Source: BAIKAL-G1 sp943369525 (lineage in GTDB: Bacteria; Cyanobacteriota; Cyanobacteriia; PCC-6307; Cyanobiaceae). From it: a stretch of 64,000 bases of DNA. Shown in pieces: positions 25,837 to 34,157 of the stretch. Location of the stretch: contig CALRNL020000001.1 in NCBI GenBank assembly GCA_943369525.1, forward strand, positions 124,001 to 188,000, in the 5' to 3' direction. Positions within the stretch are counted from its first letter, which is position 1; every line of letters starts with the position of its first letter. The notes beneath the pieces are model-generated. The model searched no databases. It had not been told where the DNA came from and was given only the letters and a program-made list of their open reading frames with translations. Both the position numbers and the translations under genes were made by a program.

Positions 25837-26265
25837 GTGGCCTTCAGTTCCAAGACGGAGTATGGACTGGTGGCCCTCATCGAGCTGGCCAGCATCTATT
25901 CCAGTGGTGGCGTGCTGCAGGTGGCCGAGATCGCCCTGCGCCAGGGGATTCCGGATCGCTACCTGGAACAGATGCTGACCAGCCTGCGCCGTGGCGGCAT
26001 CCTGCGCAGTATCCGCGGCCCGCGCGGGGGCTATCAGCTGCTGCGGCCGCCGGCCGAAGTGGCGGTGGCCGATGTGGTGCAGTGCCTAGAGGGGGATCCG
26101 GGAAGCCGGGATGGCGCCCCCGAAACACCGGAATATCAAGTCCTGCAGTCCCTAGCCAGCCAGCTGGAGCAGGCCCGCTTGAAGCTGGTGCAATCCACCA
26201 GCCTGCAGGACCTCCTCGATCGCCGCGATGGCCTGCTGCAAGCCCAAACGATGTACTTCATCTGA
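25837..26265 (+). CDS. Rrf2-family transcriptional regulator (CymR-like)
   Basis: About 142 residues from GTG 25837 (AFSSKTEYGLVALIELAS), the normal start of Rrf2 proteins. The winged helix includes VAEIALRQGIPDRYLEQMLTSLRRGGILRSIRGPRGGYQLLRPP. There is only one Cys (VVQCLEG), so the three-Cys Fe-S site of IscR is absent. This resembles CymR, which senses sulfur status through cysteine synthase. Its position divergent to sbpA fits sulfur control. In-frame upstream starts exist but precede a segment unlike the family. Confidence 0.88.
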   Translation: MAFSSKTEYGLVALIELASIYSSGGVLQVAEIALRQGIPDRYLEQMLTSLRRGGILRSIRGPRGGYQLLRPPAEVAVADVVQCLEGDPGSRDGAPETPEYQVLQSLASQLEQARLKLVQSTSLQDLLDRRDGLLQAQTMYFI

Positions 26266-26336
26266 CTCCGCCAACAAAAGGCCACTAGCCCGAGTGGGAA
26301 ATCGTGCTATGGTTTGCCGATCCCCGGGAGAAGCCG

Positions 26337-26483
26337 ATGGGTTGTTGTAGCCGAATGCTCCTTGCCGGTTCGATGCCGGCCTCGCCCAACGCCATGACTA
26401 TTCTTTTGTCTTCTCGCCATGACTGTTGCCCACGCCCCTTCCCTTGCCCATCCGCCGCTCCGCCTCACGCTCCTGCCCAATGA
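26337..26483 (+). CDS. Possible Cys-rich short upstream ORF overlapping cysR
   Basis: An ATG at 26337 opens a roughly 48-codon frame starting M-G-C-C-S-R. It overlaps the first codons of the CysR-like gene in another frame and contains another Cys-Cys pair further on (RHDCC). A Cys-Cys leader ahead of a sulfur regulator would suit translational sensing of cysteine. Nothing beyond codon content supports it, and it may be chance. Confidence 0.2.
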   Translation: MGCCSRMLLAGSMPASPNAMTILLSSRHDCCPRPFPCPSAAPPHAPAQ

Positions 26484-27003
26484 CGTTCTGCCGGAACGGC
26501 TGAACTGGAGAATCCAGGAGGGCTATATCCGCACTGCCGCCTGGGACGACGACGGGGACACCATCACCCTGGGGGTATGGGGACCCGGTGATTGGATCAC
26601 CTCGACCTATTCCGCCCTGCGCCCGGTGGAAATCCAATGCCTCACCACCGTGGTGGTGGAACAATTCAGCCCCGGAGCCGCCGACATCCAGCAGTTGCTG
26701 CTGAGGCAGATACAAAACCTCGAAGAACTCTTCCAGATCAACCGCATCCGGGCTGCTGACGAGCGGCTGCTGGGCCTGCTCGCCTGGATCGGCCGCCGCT
26801 TTGGCCAAGTGAGCACGCGCGGCTATCGCTTCTCCCTCAAGGACATGAACCTCACCCATAAGGCCCTGGCCGATCTCTGCGGCCTGACCCGGGTGACGGT
26901 CACGAAAATGCTGAACCGTTACAAGAGTGATGGGGTGCTGCAACAGGTCAGCAAGGACGATCTGTTCATTCCCTCGATGGCCCTGGGAACCGCAACCCCC
27001 TGA
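26419..27003 (+). CDS. cysR: Crp/Fnr-family regulator, CysR-like
   Basis: 194 residues. The N-terminal beta-roll is short and degenerate (EGYIRTAAWDDDGDTITLGVWGPGDWI) and lacks the cAMP-contact motif. The C-terminal helix-turn-helix is clear: LKDMNLTHKALADLCGLTRVTVTKMLNRYKSDGVL. In Synechococcus elongatus the Crp-family protein CysR lies inside the sulfate-transport gene cluster and is needed for sulfur-starvation responses. The same setting here, between sbpA and cysA/cysTW, makes this the likely equivalent. The effector is unknown. Start ATG 26419. Confidence 0.75.
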   Translation: MTVAHAPSLAHPPLRLTLLPNDVLPERLNWRIQEGYIRTAAWDDDGDTITLGVWGPGDWITSTYSALRPVEIQCLTTVVVEQFSPGAADIQQLLLRQIQNLEELFQINRIRAADERLLGLLAWIGRRFGQVSTRGYRFSLKDMNLTHKALADLCGLTRVTVTKMLNRYKSDGVLQQVSKDDLFIPSMALGTATP

Positions 27004-27456
27004 ATCACTTGGCCGGGCCAGCCATACCCATGCTCTTGCGTTGAAACGAGATCGATCACCGATAGGGAAGTTCCCATCATTTCTACTTTTTAGCAACCCA
27101 TCCAATCGCAATCCAACCATTTGCCATGGCAAACCAATCAGCAAAGCCCCCCAGAAGCGGGCCCTCCATTCCCAGCCTTCTGTACACGCTTCAGTTTAAA
27201 AATGGTCGGGTCTTGAAACATCAGGACCCCCTTGCCCTGAGCCAATTTCGATCCGATGGCAGGCTTGCAACCGTTCTCCGGGAGACTGGTTCGGAAGGAA
27301 CTGAAGTGCTGGAAAGGTAGGAGCATGGTATCTCCTAAGGGATCTCCGCATTAAAACTCCCGGGTGTTGAGTTTGGTACAAAGCCAACCTTAATACCTTT
27401 TGAATGATTATCCCAGCCTATCGACCTAGAGCGAATCCCAACGAAACCACGGCGCC
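27004..27456. other. Intergenic stretch between cysR and cysA
   Basis: The 3' ends of cysR (plus) and cysA (minus) face each other across 453 bp, with AT-rich patches near 27080-27110 and 27380-27410. A 64-codon plus ORF (27126-27320, MANQSAKPPRSG...) and an opposing ORF exist. Neither has recognisable motifs, so I do not call a gene. Confidence 0.4.
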
Positions 27457-28500
27457 CTAAATCATGTAGTCCGGCTCAAAACTGCGCACCTGGCGACTGA
27501 CAATATGGAGCCCATCGCCGGGTTTGATCGCCTGGTAATCGATCTGTTCCCGGGGAAACTGGGCCATCAACACCTCACCATCGGCCAGCACCAATTCGGC
27601 TTGGAGATCCCTACCCATGTGGCGTAGGCGTCTCAGCTGGGCGGGCACGCTGCCCTGTTGGGGCGTGGTGTACACCTGCACATCGTGGGGGCGGATGAAC
27701 ACCGGTTCTGGCTCTGCCTCGCCTTGGAGACTTGGGACCGGGTTCGCCTGGCCAGAGTCTTGGGCGAGGAGGGCGGAACGGGGCACCACATTGACGGCGC
27801 CGACGAAACTCATCACAAACGGCGTGGCCGGCTGGTCGTAGATCTCGGCCGGACTGCCGATCTGCTCGATCCGGCCTTCGTTCATCACCACGATCCGATC
27901 GGCCACCTCCATGGCCTCCTCCTGGTCGTGGGTCACGATCACGGTGGTGACGTGCATTTCATCGTGGAGGTTGCGCAGCCAGGCCCGCAACTCCTTGCGC
28001 ACCTTGGCATCTAGGGCGCTGAACGGTTCATCAAGGAGCAGGACGCGCGGCTGCACGGCAAGGGCGCGGGCCAGGGCTACCCGTTGGCGCTGGCCACCGG
28101 AGAGCTGGGAGGGGAAACGGCTGCCATAGCCCTTGAGCTGAACCAGATCGAGAAGTTCATCGACGCGGCGTTTAATGGCGTCCCGCTTCCAGCGGCGCAG
28201 CTCCAGGCCGAAGGCCACGTTCTGGCGCACGGTGCGGTGCTTAAACAGGGCAAAGTGCTGGAAAACAAACCCCACCTGGCGGTCCTGGACGGAGCGCTCG
28301 GTGGCCTCTTCGCCGGTAATCCAGATGCGGCCGCTGTCGCTGCCCTCCAGGCCAGCGATCAGGCGCAACAGGGTGCTTTTGCCTGAGCCCGAGGGCCCCA
28401 GCAAGGCCACTAAGGAGCCGGTTTCCACATCAAGGCTGACGTTGTCTACGGCCCTGAAGTCGCCAAACTGCTTGCTGACCTGCTCAACCCGGATGCCCAT
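27457..28500 (-). CDS. cysA: Sulfate ABC transporter ATP-binding protein
   Basis: About 347 residues from ATG 28500. Motifs: Walker A GPSGSGKST, Q-loop VGFVFQHFALFKHRTV, signature LSGGQRQRVALARAL, Walker B VLLLDEPFSALDAKV and switch region VIVTHDQEEAMEVA. The C-terminal TOBE-like domain has FVGAVNVVPRS and EPVFIRPHDVQVYT, as in CysA of the sulfate/thiosulfate importer. It is divergent from cysT, with 156 bp between the start codons. The two sides of this promoter region may be co-controlled by the CysR-like or Rrf2 proteins. Confidence 0.94.
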   Translation of the reverse strand: MGIRVEQVSKQFGDFRAVDNVSLDVETGSLVALLGPSGSGKSTLLRLIAGLEGSDSGRIWITGEEATERSVQDRQVGFVFQHFALFKHRTVRQNVAFGLELRRWKRDAIKRRVDELLDLVQLKGYGSRFPSQLSGGQRQRVALARALAVQPRVLLLDEPFSALDAKVRKELRAWLRNLHDEMHVTTVIVTHDQEEAMEVADRIVVMNEGRIEQIGSPAEIYDQPATPFVMSFVGAVNVVPRSALLAQDSGQANPVPSLQGEAEPEPVFIRPHDVQVYTTPQQGSVPAQLRRLRHMGRDLQAELVLADGEVLMAQFPREQIDYQAIKPGDGLHIVSRQVRSFEPDYMI

Positions 28501-28656
28501 GGCGGCTGTTCGTTTGGCCGAATGACTCAATCATTGCCGATCGCTCAGCCCCAGGCCAAGCAAGGGAGCCAGTTCAATTGCCGCCTATCCCGAGCGACTT
28601 TAAGGGCATTTATCCGCTGCGGGTGATACGTTGCTTGGGTTGGCCCCTACAAGCCC

Positions 28657-29520
28657 ATGGCACCAGCCTGGCTACGCCCCGGAACCCTGCCCAAGCTGAA
28701 GTTACCCAGCTGGCCCTGGCGGATCACCTGGCTCTACTTGGGGTTGGTGCTGTTCCTGCCCCTCGGCGCCATCACCCTGAAGGCGGCCGGAGTCGGTCCG
28801 GCGGGGTTTTGGGAGCTGGCCACCACCCCTGAGGCGATTGCCTCCTACCAGATCAGCTTTGGTCTGGCCGTGGTGGCGAGCCTGATCAATGGCGTGTTCG
28901 GCCTGGTGATTGCCTGGGCGCTGGTTCGCTGCCGGTTTCCAGGCCAACGCCTGCTCGATTCCCTGATCGACCTGCCCTTTGCCCTGCCAACGGCCGTGGC
29001 GGGCCTGGCCCTCGCCGCCGTTTACAGCAGTGAGAACGGCTGGCTTGGCGAACCGCTCTATCGCCTGTTTGGCATCAAGGTGGCCTTCAGCGCCATCGGC
29101 GTTGCTGTGGCGATGGTGTTCATCTCCCTGCCTTTTGTGGTGCGCACGGTGGAGCCGGTGCTGCGTTCCCTCGAGAAGGAGCAAGAAGAGGCTTCCTGGT
29201 GCCTGGGGGCATCCCAAGCCCAGACCTTTTTCCGGGTGGTCTTGCCCCAATTACTTCCGGCCCTCCTCGGTGGAATCGCCCAAGGCTTCAGCCGTGCCGT
29301 CGGCGAATATGGATCGGTAGTGATGATCTCTAGCAACATTCCTTTTGTCGATTTGATTACGCCAACCTTAATCATTCAGAAACTTGAAGAATATGATATT
29401 GATGGCGCCACAGTGGTTGGCTCTGTCATGTTGCTTTTCTCCCTAGCCAGCCTACTCATCATCAACTTAATTCAAGTGTGGGGCCAGCGTTATCAGGCCA
29501 CAAGCACAGCCGTGGGCTAA
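28657..29520 (+). CDS. cysT: Sulfate ABC transporter permease CysT (CysU)
   Basis: 287 residues with about six membrane segments. CysT-type features: LYLGLVLFLPLGAITLKA, SYQISFGLAVVASLINGVFGLVIAWALVR, LDSLIDLPFALPTAVAGLALA, the EAA-type loop EEASWCLGASQAQTFFRVVLPQLLPALLGG and FSRAVGEYGSVVMISSN. It forms the channel with CysW. Start ATG 28657. The 3' half (after about 29300) is less GC-rich than surrounding genes, a trend continued in cysW. Confidence 0.94.
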   Translation: MAPAWLRPGTLPKLKLPSWPWRITWLYLGLVLFLPLGAITLKAAGVGPAGFWELATTPEAIASYQISFGLAVVASLINGVFGLVIAWALVRCRFPGQRLLDSLIDLPFALPTAVAGLALAAVYSSENGWLGEPLYRLFGIKVAFSAIGVAVAMVFISLPFVVRTVEPVLRSLEKEQEEASWCLGASQAQTFFRVVLPQLLPALLGGIAQGFSRAVGEYGSVVMISSNIPFVDLITPTLIIQKLEEYDIDGATVVGSVMLLFSLASLLIINLIQVWGQRYQATSTAVG

Positions 29521-29573
29521 ATAATCTGCCAACCCGTTCACCTCCCCATACAACGCCCCTGCTCCTCCATGCC

Positions 29574-30482
29574 ATGACCTTCGTTGTTCCTGATCTCGAG
29601 ATCTATGAACCACCCAAACCGCCCCAGGGCGGAGCCCATACAAACCTGGGCAAGAAGCTAATCGGGGCAATGATTCCACTGATCGCCTGTCTCTATGTGG
29701 GCCTGGTGATCCTGGCTCCGGCCCTAAGTGTTGTCGTGCAGGCTTTTGCAAAGGGCATTCAACCCTTTCTCGACAACCTGAGTTCCCCCGAACTGCTATC
29801 GGCCGTCAAGATGACCTTGATTACGGCAGCCATTGCCGTGCCCGCAAACACGATTTTTGGTCTGGCGGCCGCCACGGCGATTGCCCGCAAGAAATTCCGG
29901 GGGAAAGCCCTGCTTTTGAGCATCATCGATTTGCCCTTTTCGATTTCGCCAGTGGTGGTTGGCTTGATGCTGGTGTTGCTCTACAGCCCCAGCCATGGTG
30001 TTTTTGGCAGCGTAATCAACAGTTTGGGATGGAAAATCATCTTCTCCTGGCCCGGCATTGTCATGGCAACGATCATCGTCACATTTCCTTTTATGGCCCG
30101 CGAAGTCATCCCCTTGCTGGAGGAAGAAGGCTGGGAGCAGGAAGAAGCCGCCAAAACCCTCGGTGCCAATGACTGGCAGGTGTTTTGGAAGGTCACCCTG
30201 CCATCGGTCCGTTGGGCCGCTCTCTATGGACTCATTCTGACGACGGCCCGGGCCCTGGGAGAATTTGGCGCCGTTTCGGTGGTGAGCGGAAACATCAGCG
30301 GCGAAACGCAAACCTTGCCCTTGTTTGTCGAGGATGCCTACAAGCAATACGAAACCGAACTCGCCTTTGGAGCCGCGGCGGTATTAGGGGGAGTCGCCTT
30401 GGTGTCGTTGCTGTTGAAGCTGGTGGTTGAGCTGCTGCTGGAACAGGACAAGAAAGCACGCGAAATCAAGCCAGACGCTTGA
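29574..30482 (+). CDS. cysW: Sulfate ABC transporter permease CysW
   Basis: About 302 residues from ATG 29574, 53 bp after cysT. Membrane segments include PLIACLYVGLVILAPALSVVVQA, LITAAIAVPANTIFGLAAATAIA and SIIDLPFSISPVVVGLMLVLLY. The ATPase-contact loop is EEEGWEQEEAAKTLGANDWQVFWKVTLP, followed by TTARALGEFGAVSVVSGNI. It is the second permease subunit for sulfate uptake. An upstream in-frame start (29478) would overlap cysT and is unlikely. Confidence 0.94.
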   Translation: MTFVVPDLEIYEPPKPPQGGAHTNLGKKLIGAMIPLIACLYVGLVILAPALSVVVQAFAKGIQPFLDNLSSPELLSAVKMTLITAAIAVPANTIFGLAAATAIARKKFRGKALLLSIIDLPFSISPVVVGLMLVLLYSPSHGVFGSVINSLGWKIIFSWPGIVMATIIVTFPFMAREVIPLLEEEGWEQEEAAKTLGANDWQVFWKVTLPSVRWAALYGLILTTARALGEFGAVSVVSGNISGETQTLPLFVEDAYKQYETELAFGAAAVLGGVALVSLLLKLVVELLLEQDKKAREIKPDA

Positions 30483-30504
30483 TTGGGATTGGGCCCAATC
30501 CCAA
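30483..30504 (+). terminator. Perfect 22-bp inverted repeat after cysW
   Basis: TTGGGATTGGGCCCAATCCCAA is a perfect palindrome that begins with the first base after the cysW stop codon. It could form an 8-9 bp stem. There is no T-run, so it may be a mRNA-stabilising hairpin or a factor-assisted terminator. Confidence 0.5.
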
Positions 30505-31048
30505 AGGACATGGAAGATTTACGGCTTCTATCCTTAGCCATTAATACTTGGCTTAAGGCTTAAAACGATGGCAATCCTCCCTGGAAAGCCTCAATCATGA
30601 AAACGATACAATGGGCCGAACCTAGCCACATCCAGTCAATTCATCTAATCCAATAGAATTGTTCTCTCCTGAAAATTACGACTGCCGCCATAGCTCCTTT
30701 GGAAAAGGATCTTAGGGCATGCAAGGCTGGGGCAACTTACCCATTCCCGGTCGGTTGGTTAACCATCACAACCATCTCGCAGCGATCAGTCTCAAGTCTG
30801 ACCATCCTCATCCGAAGCTAGCGAGTAACCCTGGGCTAGCAGCAATGACGCGCTTTGTCCTAGGGGCACGAAAACCCCCAACGGGTATGGAGGAATAAAG
30901 GGGATGGCCCTGCTCGCCGATCCAATTCCCACCTCCAGGTTGGTGGAACCAACTGCGGGCAAGCAGCACGACGGCAGCGCCTGAGGTGCCCAGGGGCGGC
31001 GCCCTGGGCAGCCGTCAAGGGGGGGCGTTGCCTTGCCAAGATTCCGCC
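30505..31048. other. Intergenic stretch, no gene supported
   Basis: About 540 bp between cysW and the glycosyltransferase gene. The first 300 bp are AT-richer than the genes. No ORF with recognisable motifs and no tRNA-like fold was seen. Confidence 0.5.
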
Positions 31049-32563
31049 ATGGTCACTTTTATGCGGCGTCTCCCCCCCCTGGCCCAGCTGCTGCTGGCGG
31101 GACTGGTGGCGCGGGTCCTGCTCGCCCTGGTCTTGCCGCCGGGCTACGACGAGGCCTACTACCTCTTCTACGGGCGCCATCCCAACCTCAGTTACCTCGA
31201 CCACCCGGTCGGGGTAGGGCTTTGGTCCCTGGTCGGCAACTTCCTGGGCGGCTCAATCTTTGCCCTGCGGGTGCCCTCCCTGCTCTCCTATACCGCCGCC
31301 CTAGGCCTGCTGGCGTCGGCGACGGGCCGTTGGTTTGGAGCCAAGGCGGGCCTCTGGTCTGTGGCCGTGGGCAGTCTCTCGCCCTTGCTGTTTGCCTGCG
31401 GTGGCCTGTTATTGCTGCCGGACAGCCCGCTTCTGTTGGTGTTGGCGGCGCTGATGTGGTGGCTTTCGCGCCATCCCCTGGCCGTACCAAGCAATGCCCG
31501 GGAGGCCGCCGGCCTGGGGACCTGGCTGGGCCTCCTCACCCTGTGCAAATACCACTCCCTTCTGGTGTTGTTAGCGCTGCTGGTCTGGTGCCTGGGATCG
31601 GCCGAGCGCCGGGCCGCCCTGGCCAGGCCCTGGCCCTGGCTCGCTCTGGTGGTGTGGGCAGCGGTCTCAAGCCCGCTATGGATCTGGAACCTGCAACACC
31701 ACTGGGGCTCTTTCCTATTCCATGGCGGCCGCACCCTGGGGGAGCAGAGCTACAACCTGGCCGGACCGCCCCTGTTTCTGCTCACCCAGCTGCTGCTGCT
31801 GTTTCCAACGATCGGACTGCTGCTGTGGGTGGCCCTGGCGCCCCAGGGGCGAATGGCTGCCAATCCCCAGGCACGCCAATTGCTGCGCTGCCTGGCCCTG
31901 CCGATCCTGATCAGCTTTTCGCTGCTATCGGGCCGCATGCAGGTGCTCTCGAGCTGGCTGGTGCCGGCCTGGTGGTTGCTGCTGCCCCTGGCCGGCGACT
32001 GGTTAGCTCGCCGCCCCACGCCCTGGCACGCCGGTCTGGCCTGGACGCGCACCATCACGGTTGGCCTGCTGCCGCCCCTGCTGGCACTGGCGGCCTTGCA
32101 GATGCGCTTTGGGGTGCTCGATCGCGCACTGCCACCTGGGTTGGATAGCTCCAACCAATTAATGCCAGCAGCCAGTCTCCGGCAGGCCCTAAAACGCAAT
32201 CCCCGCGTCTGGGCGGCCCTCGGCCAGGCCGATGTCATTGCCAGCCGCCGCTACGAACTGCCCGGCTTTCTGGCCCTGGCCCTGCAACAACACAGCCGGG
32301 CCGCCTACACCAGTTTCAGTGGCGATCCCCGCGGCTTCCCCTACTGGCTCCCTGCCGATGGCTTTGTGGGGGCCCGGGGCGTGATCTTCGCCCTGGTCGA
32401 TCCCAACCATCCCGAAGATCGGATCGAATGGCCAAAGGAGGTCGGTCCCCTAACGCCCCTGGGCACGGTGCAACTTGAGCGGGGCGGCTTGCCCTCAGTG
32501 CAACTGGAGTTTGTGGGCTTCGGGCCCCTGGCCCAGCCCCTACCTGGTCCAGCCAAGCCCTGA
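31049..32563 (+). CDS. PMT/ArnT-like membrane glycosyltransferase (GT-C fold)
   Basis: About 504 residues from ATG 31049 (MVTFMRRL; the ATG at 31061 is also possible). The N-terminal loop PGYDEAYYLFYGRHPNLSYLDHPVG holds the acidic D-E pair of GT-C enzymes that use polyprenyl-phosphate sugar donors. Many hydrophobic helices follow, with LLLPDSPLLLVLAALMWWLSRHP and LGLLTLCKYHSLLVLLALLVW typical of the ArnT/PMT_2 family. A soluble C-terminal domain (from about residue 380) contains SRRYELPGFLALALQQ. It likely adds a sugar to a lipid or protein at the outer face of the inner membrane; donor and acceptor are unknown. Confidence 0.85.
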   Translation: MVTFMRRLPPLAQLLLAGLVARVLLALVLPPGYDEAYYLFYGRHPNLSYLDHPVGVGLWSLVGNFLGGSIFALRVPSLLSYTAALGLLASATGRWFGAKAGLWSVAVGSLSPLLFACGGLLLLPDSPLLLVLAALMWWLSRHPLAVPSNAREAAGLGTWLGLLTLCKYHSLLVLLALLVWCLGSAERRAALARPWPWLALVVWAAVSSPLWIWNLQHHWGSFLFHGGRTLGEQSYNLAGPPLFLLTQLLLLFPTIGLLLWVALAPQGRMAANPQARQLLRCLALPILISFSLLSGRMQVLSSWLVPAWWLLLPLAGDWLARRPTPWHAGLAWTRTITVGLLPPLLALAALQMRFGVLDRALPPGLDSSNQLMPAASLRQALKRNPRVWAALGQADVIASRRYELPGFLALALQQHSRAAYTSFSGDPRGFPYWLPADGFVGARGVIFALVDPNHPEDRIEWPKEVGPLTPLGTVQLERGGLPSVQLEFVGFGPLAQPLPGPAKP

Positions 32564-32586
32564 ACGCCCCCTGGTGGGCTGGCGCC

Positions 32587-32668
32587 GGTGCCTTGGTCCC
32601 ACTGCCCTAGTCCCACTGCCCTGGCCCCGGTGCCTTAGTCCCGGTGCCCTGGTCCCGGTGCCCTGGCC
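32587..32668. repeat. Tandem repeat, six 14-bp units
   Basis: Starting 24 bp after the glycosyltransferase stop codon, six consecutive units read GGTGCCTTGGTCCC, ACTGCCCTAGTCCC, ACTGCCCTGGCCCC, GGTGCCTTAGTCCC, GGTGCCCTGGTCCC and GGTGCCCTGGCC (last one short). Each can also be split into two related heptamers. They contain the core GCCCTGG, also found in the 61591-61660 array. Confidence 0.9.
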
Positions 32669-32745
32669 AACATGGGCCCTGTTTTGGCCGCGACACCCGC
32701 AGCGCGACCAATGGCCTGAACTTGGACACCTGTTGGGGCAAGGCC

Positions 32746-32985
32746 ATGGAATCCGGGTTACCCAGCTGGGGTGGGGCTGTGGGATCCTGCCTGGCCATCC
32801 AGGCGGCCATCTTGCTGACCGGGTCCCTTCTCGGGCTGAATCACCATCTGGGGGCTCGCGACCTCCCCCTAAAGGCTGCAGCCCTGCCGTTTGATCGCTC
32901 GGCCCCGATGGAGAGCGCCAGAACGCAGCTGAAGCCGGACCGGAGCCTGCCGGCCCAATACCTAGGGTCCATGATCGTCCGATAA
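32746..32985 (+). CDS. Possible small membrane protein
   Basis: 79 codons from ATG 32746 (MESGLPSWGG). One hydrophobic segment (VGSCLAIQAAILLTGSLLGL) is followed by a polar, basic tail ending LPAQYLGSMIVR. No family was recognised. Codon use is acceptable but the reading frame sits in a spacer with repeats. It is kept as a low-confidence candidate. Confidence 0.3.
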   Translation: MESGLPSWGGAVGSCLAIQAAILLTGSLLGLNHHLGARDLPLKAAALPFDRSAPMESARTQLKPDRSLPAQYLGSMIVR

Positions 32986-33079
32986 CTCGGCCTTAATCCA
33001 GCCAGGGTTAGGCAGGCCAGAGTGAATCCATCGGCAGGTGGCAATCCACCGGCCAAGCCCCTGGAATCGGCAAAGGGAT

Positions 33080-33997
33080 ATGGCGCATAGGGCCAGTGGT
33101 GGCAGCTACGGGGGGGGCCTCCTTGGGGCACAGCTCAAGGCGATTGTGGGCCTCCAGAGCGCGGTGCTCAAGGATCAGGACCCGGAACCCCTCCACCAGC
33201 TCCGGGTTCGCTTTCGGCGGCTCCGCACCTTGCTCCTGCAGTTTGGCCCCGCCCTGGTGCTACCCCAGCGGGTCACGGATCAGCAGCTCGCCAAAAGCGG
33301 GCGCCGCCTCGGGCTGGTGCGCGATCTCGACGTGTTGTTGGACCAGCTTGAGAACCAGATTTTGCCTCCCTTACCAGGCCAGGAGCAGCTGCGGCTGAAG
33401 CCCCTGCTTAAGTCCCTGCGACGAGGCCGCAAATTGGCTTTCGCTGAGTTGGGCGAAGAACTACGCAGCCGCCGCTATTTGCGCTTGCTGGCCCAACTGC
33501 AGGCCTGGCTGCGCCATCCCGAACTCACGGCCATGGGCGAAGAACCAGCCCAGGACTGGCTAGTGGAATGGAAAACGCCGGTTCTCGCTGGCCTGCTGAG
33601 CCATCCTGGCTGGCGGGCCAGCGATCCCGATCGCGATGCCCTGGCCCTGCACGAGCTGCGCAAGCGCATCAAACAGGCCCGCTACGGGCTCACCAACCTG
33701 GTCGAGCTCGACAGCCAACCGCTCGCCCCCTGGCTAGGGCGCTTCAAAGCGATCCAAGACAACCTCGGGGCCCTCAATGACCTCCAGGTTTTGGAACAGG
33801 CCTTGGCGGATCAACTCGGGGGTGAACTGGCGAAGGAGTTGCCCGAGTTGAGCCAGCAGGTGCAAACGCAAAAACACCAGCTGTTTCAGCAGTGGCAGGA
33901 GCAAGCCCGCTCGATGGTGGCAGAACCTGGACGCAGGGCCCTCCATGGGCTGCTCTGCCCAGGCTGGCCCTGCCCCAGCCAGGGCCAAGGCCCCTGA
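33080..33997 (+). CDS. CHAD domain protein (polyphosphate-binding family)
   Basis: About 305 residues from ATG 33080, preceded at 5 bp by AAAGGG. The first CHAD repeat has PEPLHQLRVRFRRLRTLLLQF and GRRLGLVRDLDVLLDQLE. The second has LALHELRKRIKQARYGLTNLVEL, LGRFKAIQDNLGALNDLQVLEQAL. The conserved His and the Arg/Lys-rich helices form the basic surface that binds inorganic polyphosphate in this family. No CYTH phosphatase domain is attached. Its location directly upstream of pstS and ptrA suggests a role in phosphate storage (inference from context). Confidence 0.88.
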   Translation: MAHRASGGSYGGGLLGAQLKAIVGLQSAVLKDQDPEPLHQLRVRFRRLRTLLLQFGPALVLPQRVTDQQLAKSGRRLGLVRDLDVLLDQLENQILPPLPGQEQLRLKPLLKSLRRGRKLAFAELGEELRSRRYLRLLAQLQAWLRHPELTAMGEEPAQDWLVEWKTPVLAGLLSHPGWRASDPDRDALALHELRKRIKQARYGLTNLVELDSQPLAPWLGRFKAIQDNLGALNDLQVLEQALADQLGGELAKELPELSQQVQTQKHQLFQQWQEQARSMVAEPGRRALHGLLCPGWPCPSQGQGP

Positions 33998-34086
33998 CTC
34001 AACCCCCTTTTTGGCGCCTGGAGTAGGCCTGATCCATACTCTGCGCGGGAGTGGCGGCAGGGCAACAGCTGCAAATTTGAAGCGTT

Positions 34087-34105
34087 CTTAAGCACGCCAT
34101 AACGA
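34087..34105 (+). promoter_or_regulatory. Weak Pho-box-like direct repeat before pstS
   Basis: CTTAAGCA at 34087-34094 and CATAACGA at 34098-34105 are spaced 11 bp apart, 53-71 bp before the pstS start. The layout (8-mer plus 3-bp spacer) matches cyanobacterial PhoB sites, but the second copy is degenerate. Confidence 0.4.
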
Positions 34106-34157
34106 CAACACCAGGGTCGCAACGGTAAACCTGTGTTGCTCACAAAAGGCCGAATCC

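Noticed and set aside
26309..26388. tRNA-like T-arm (GCCGG-TTCGATG-CCGGC) upstream of cysR
   Set aside because: The T-arm is convincing, but no matching 5' acceptor strand, D-arm or anticodon arm could be found. Possibly just a hairpin in the leader of cysR.
27126..27320. 64-codon ORF between cysR and cysA
   Set aside because: No recognisable motif, and an opposing ORF overlaps it fully. Not enough to call a gene.
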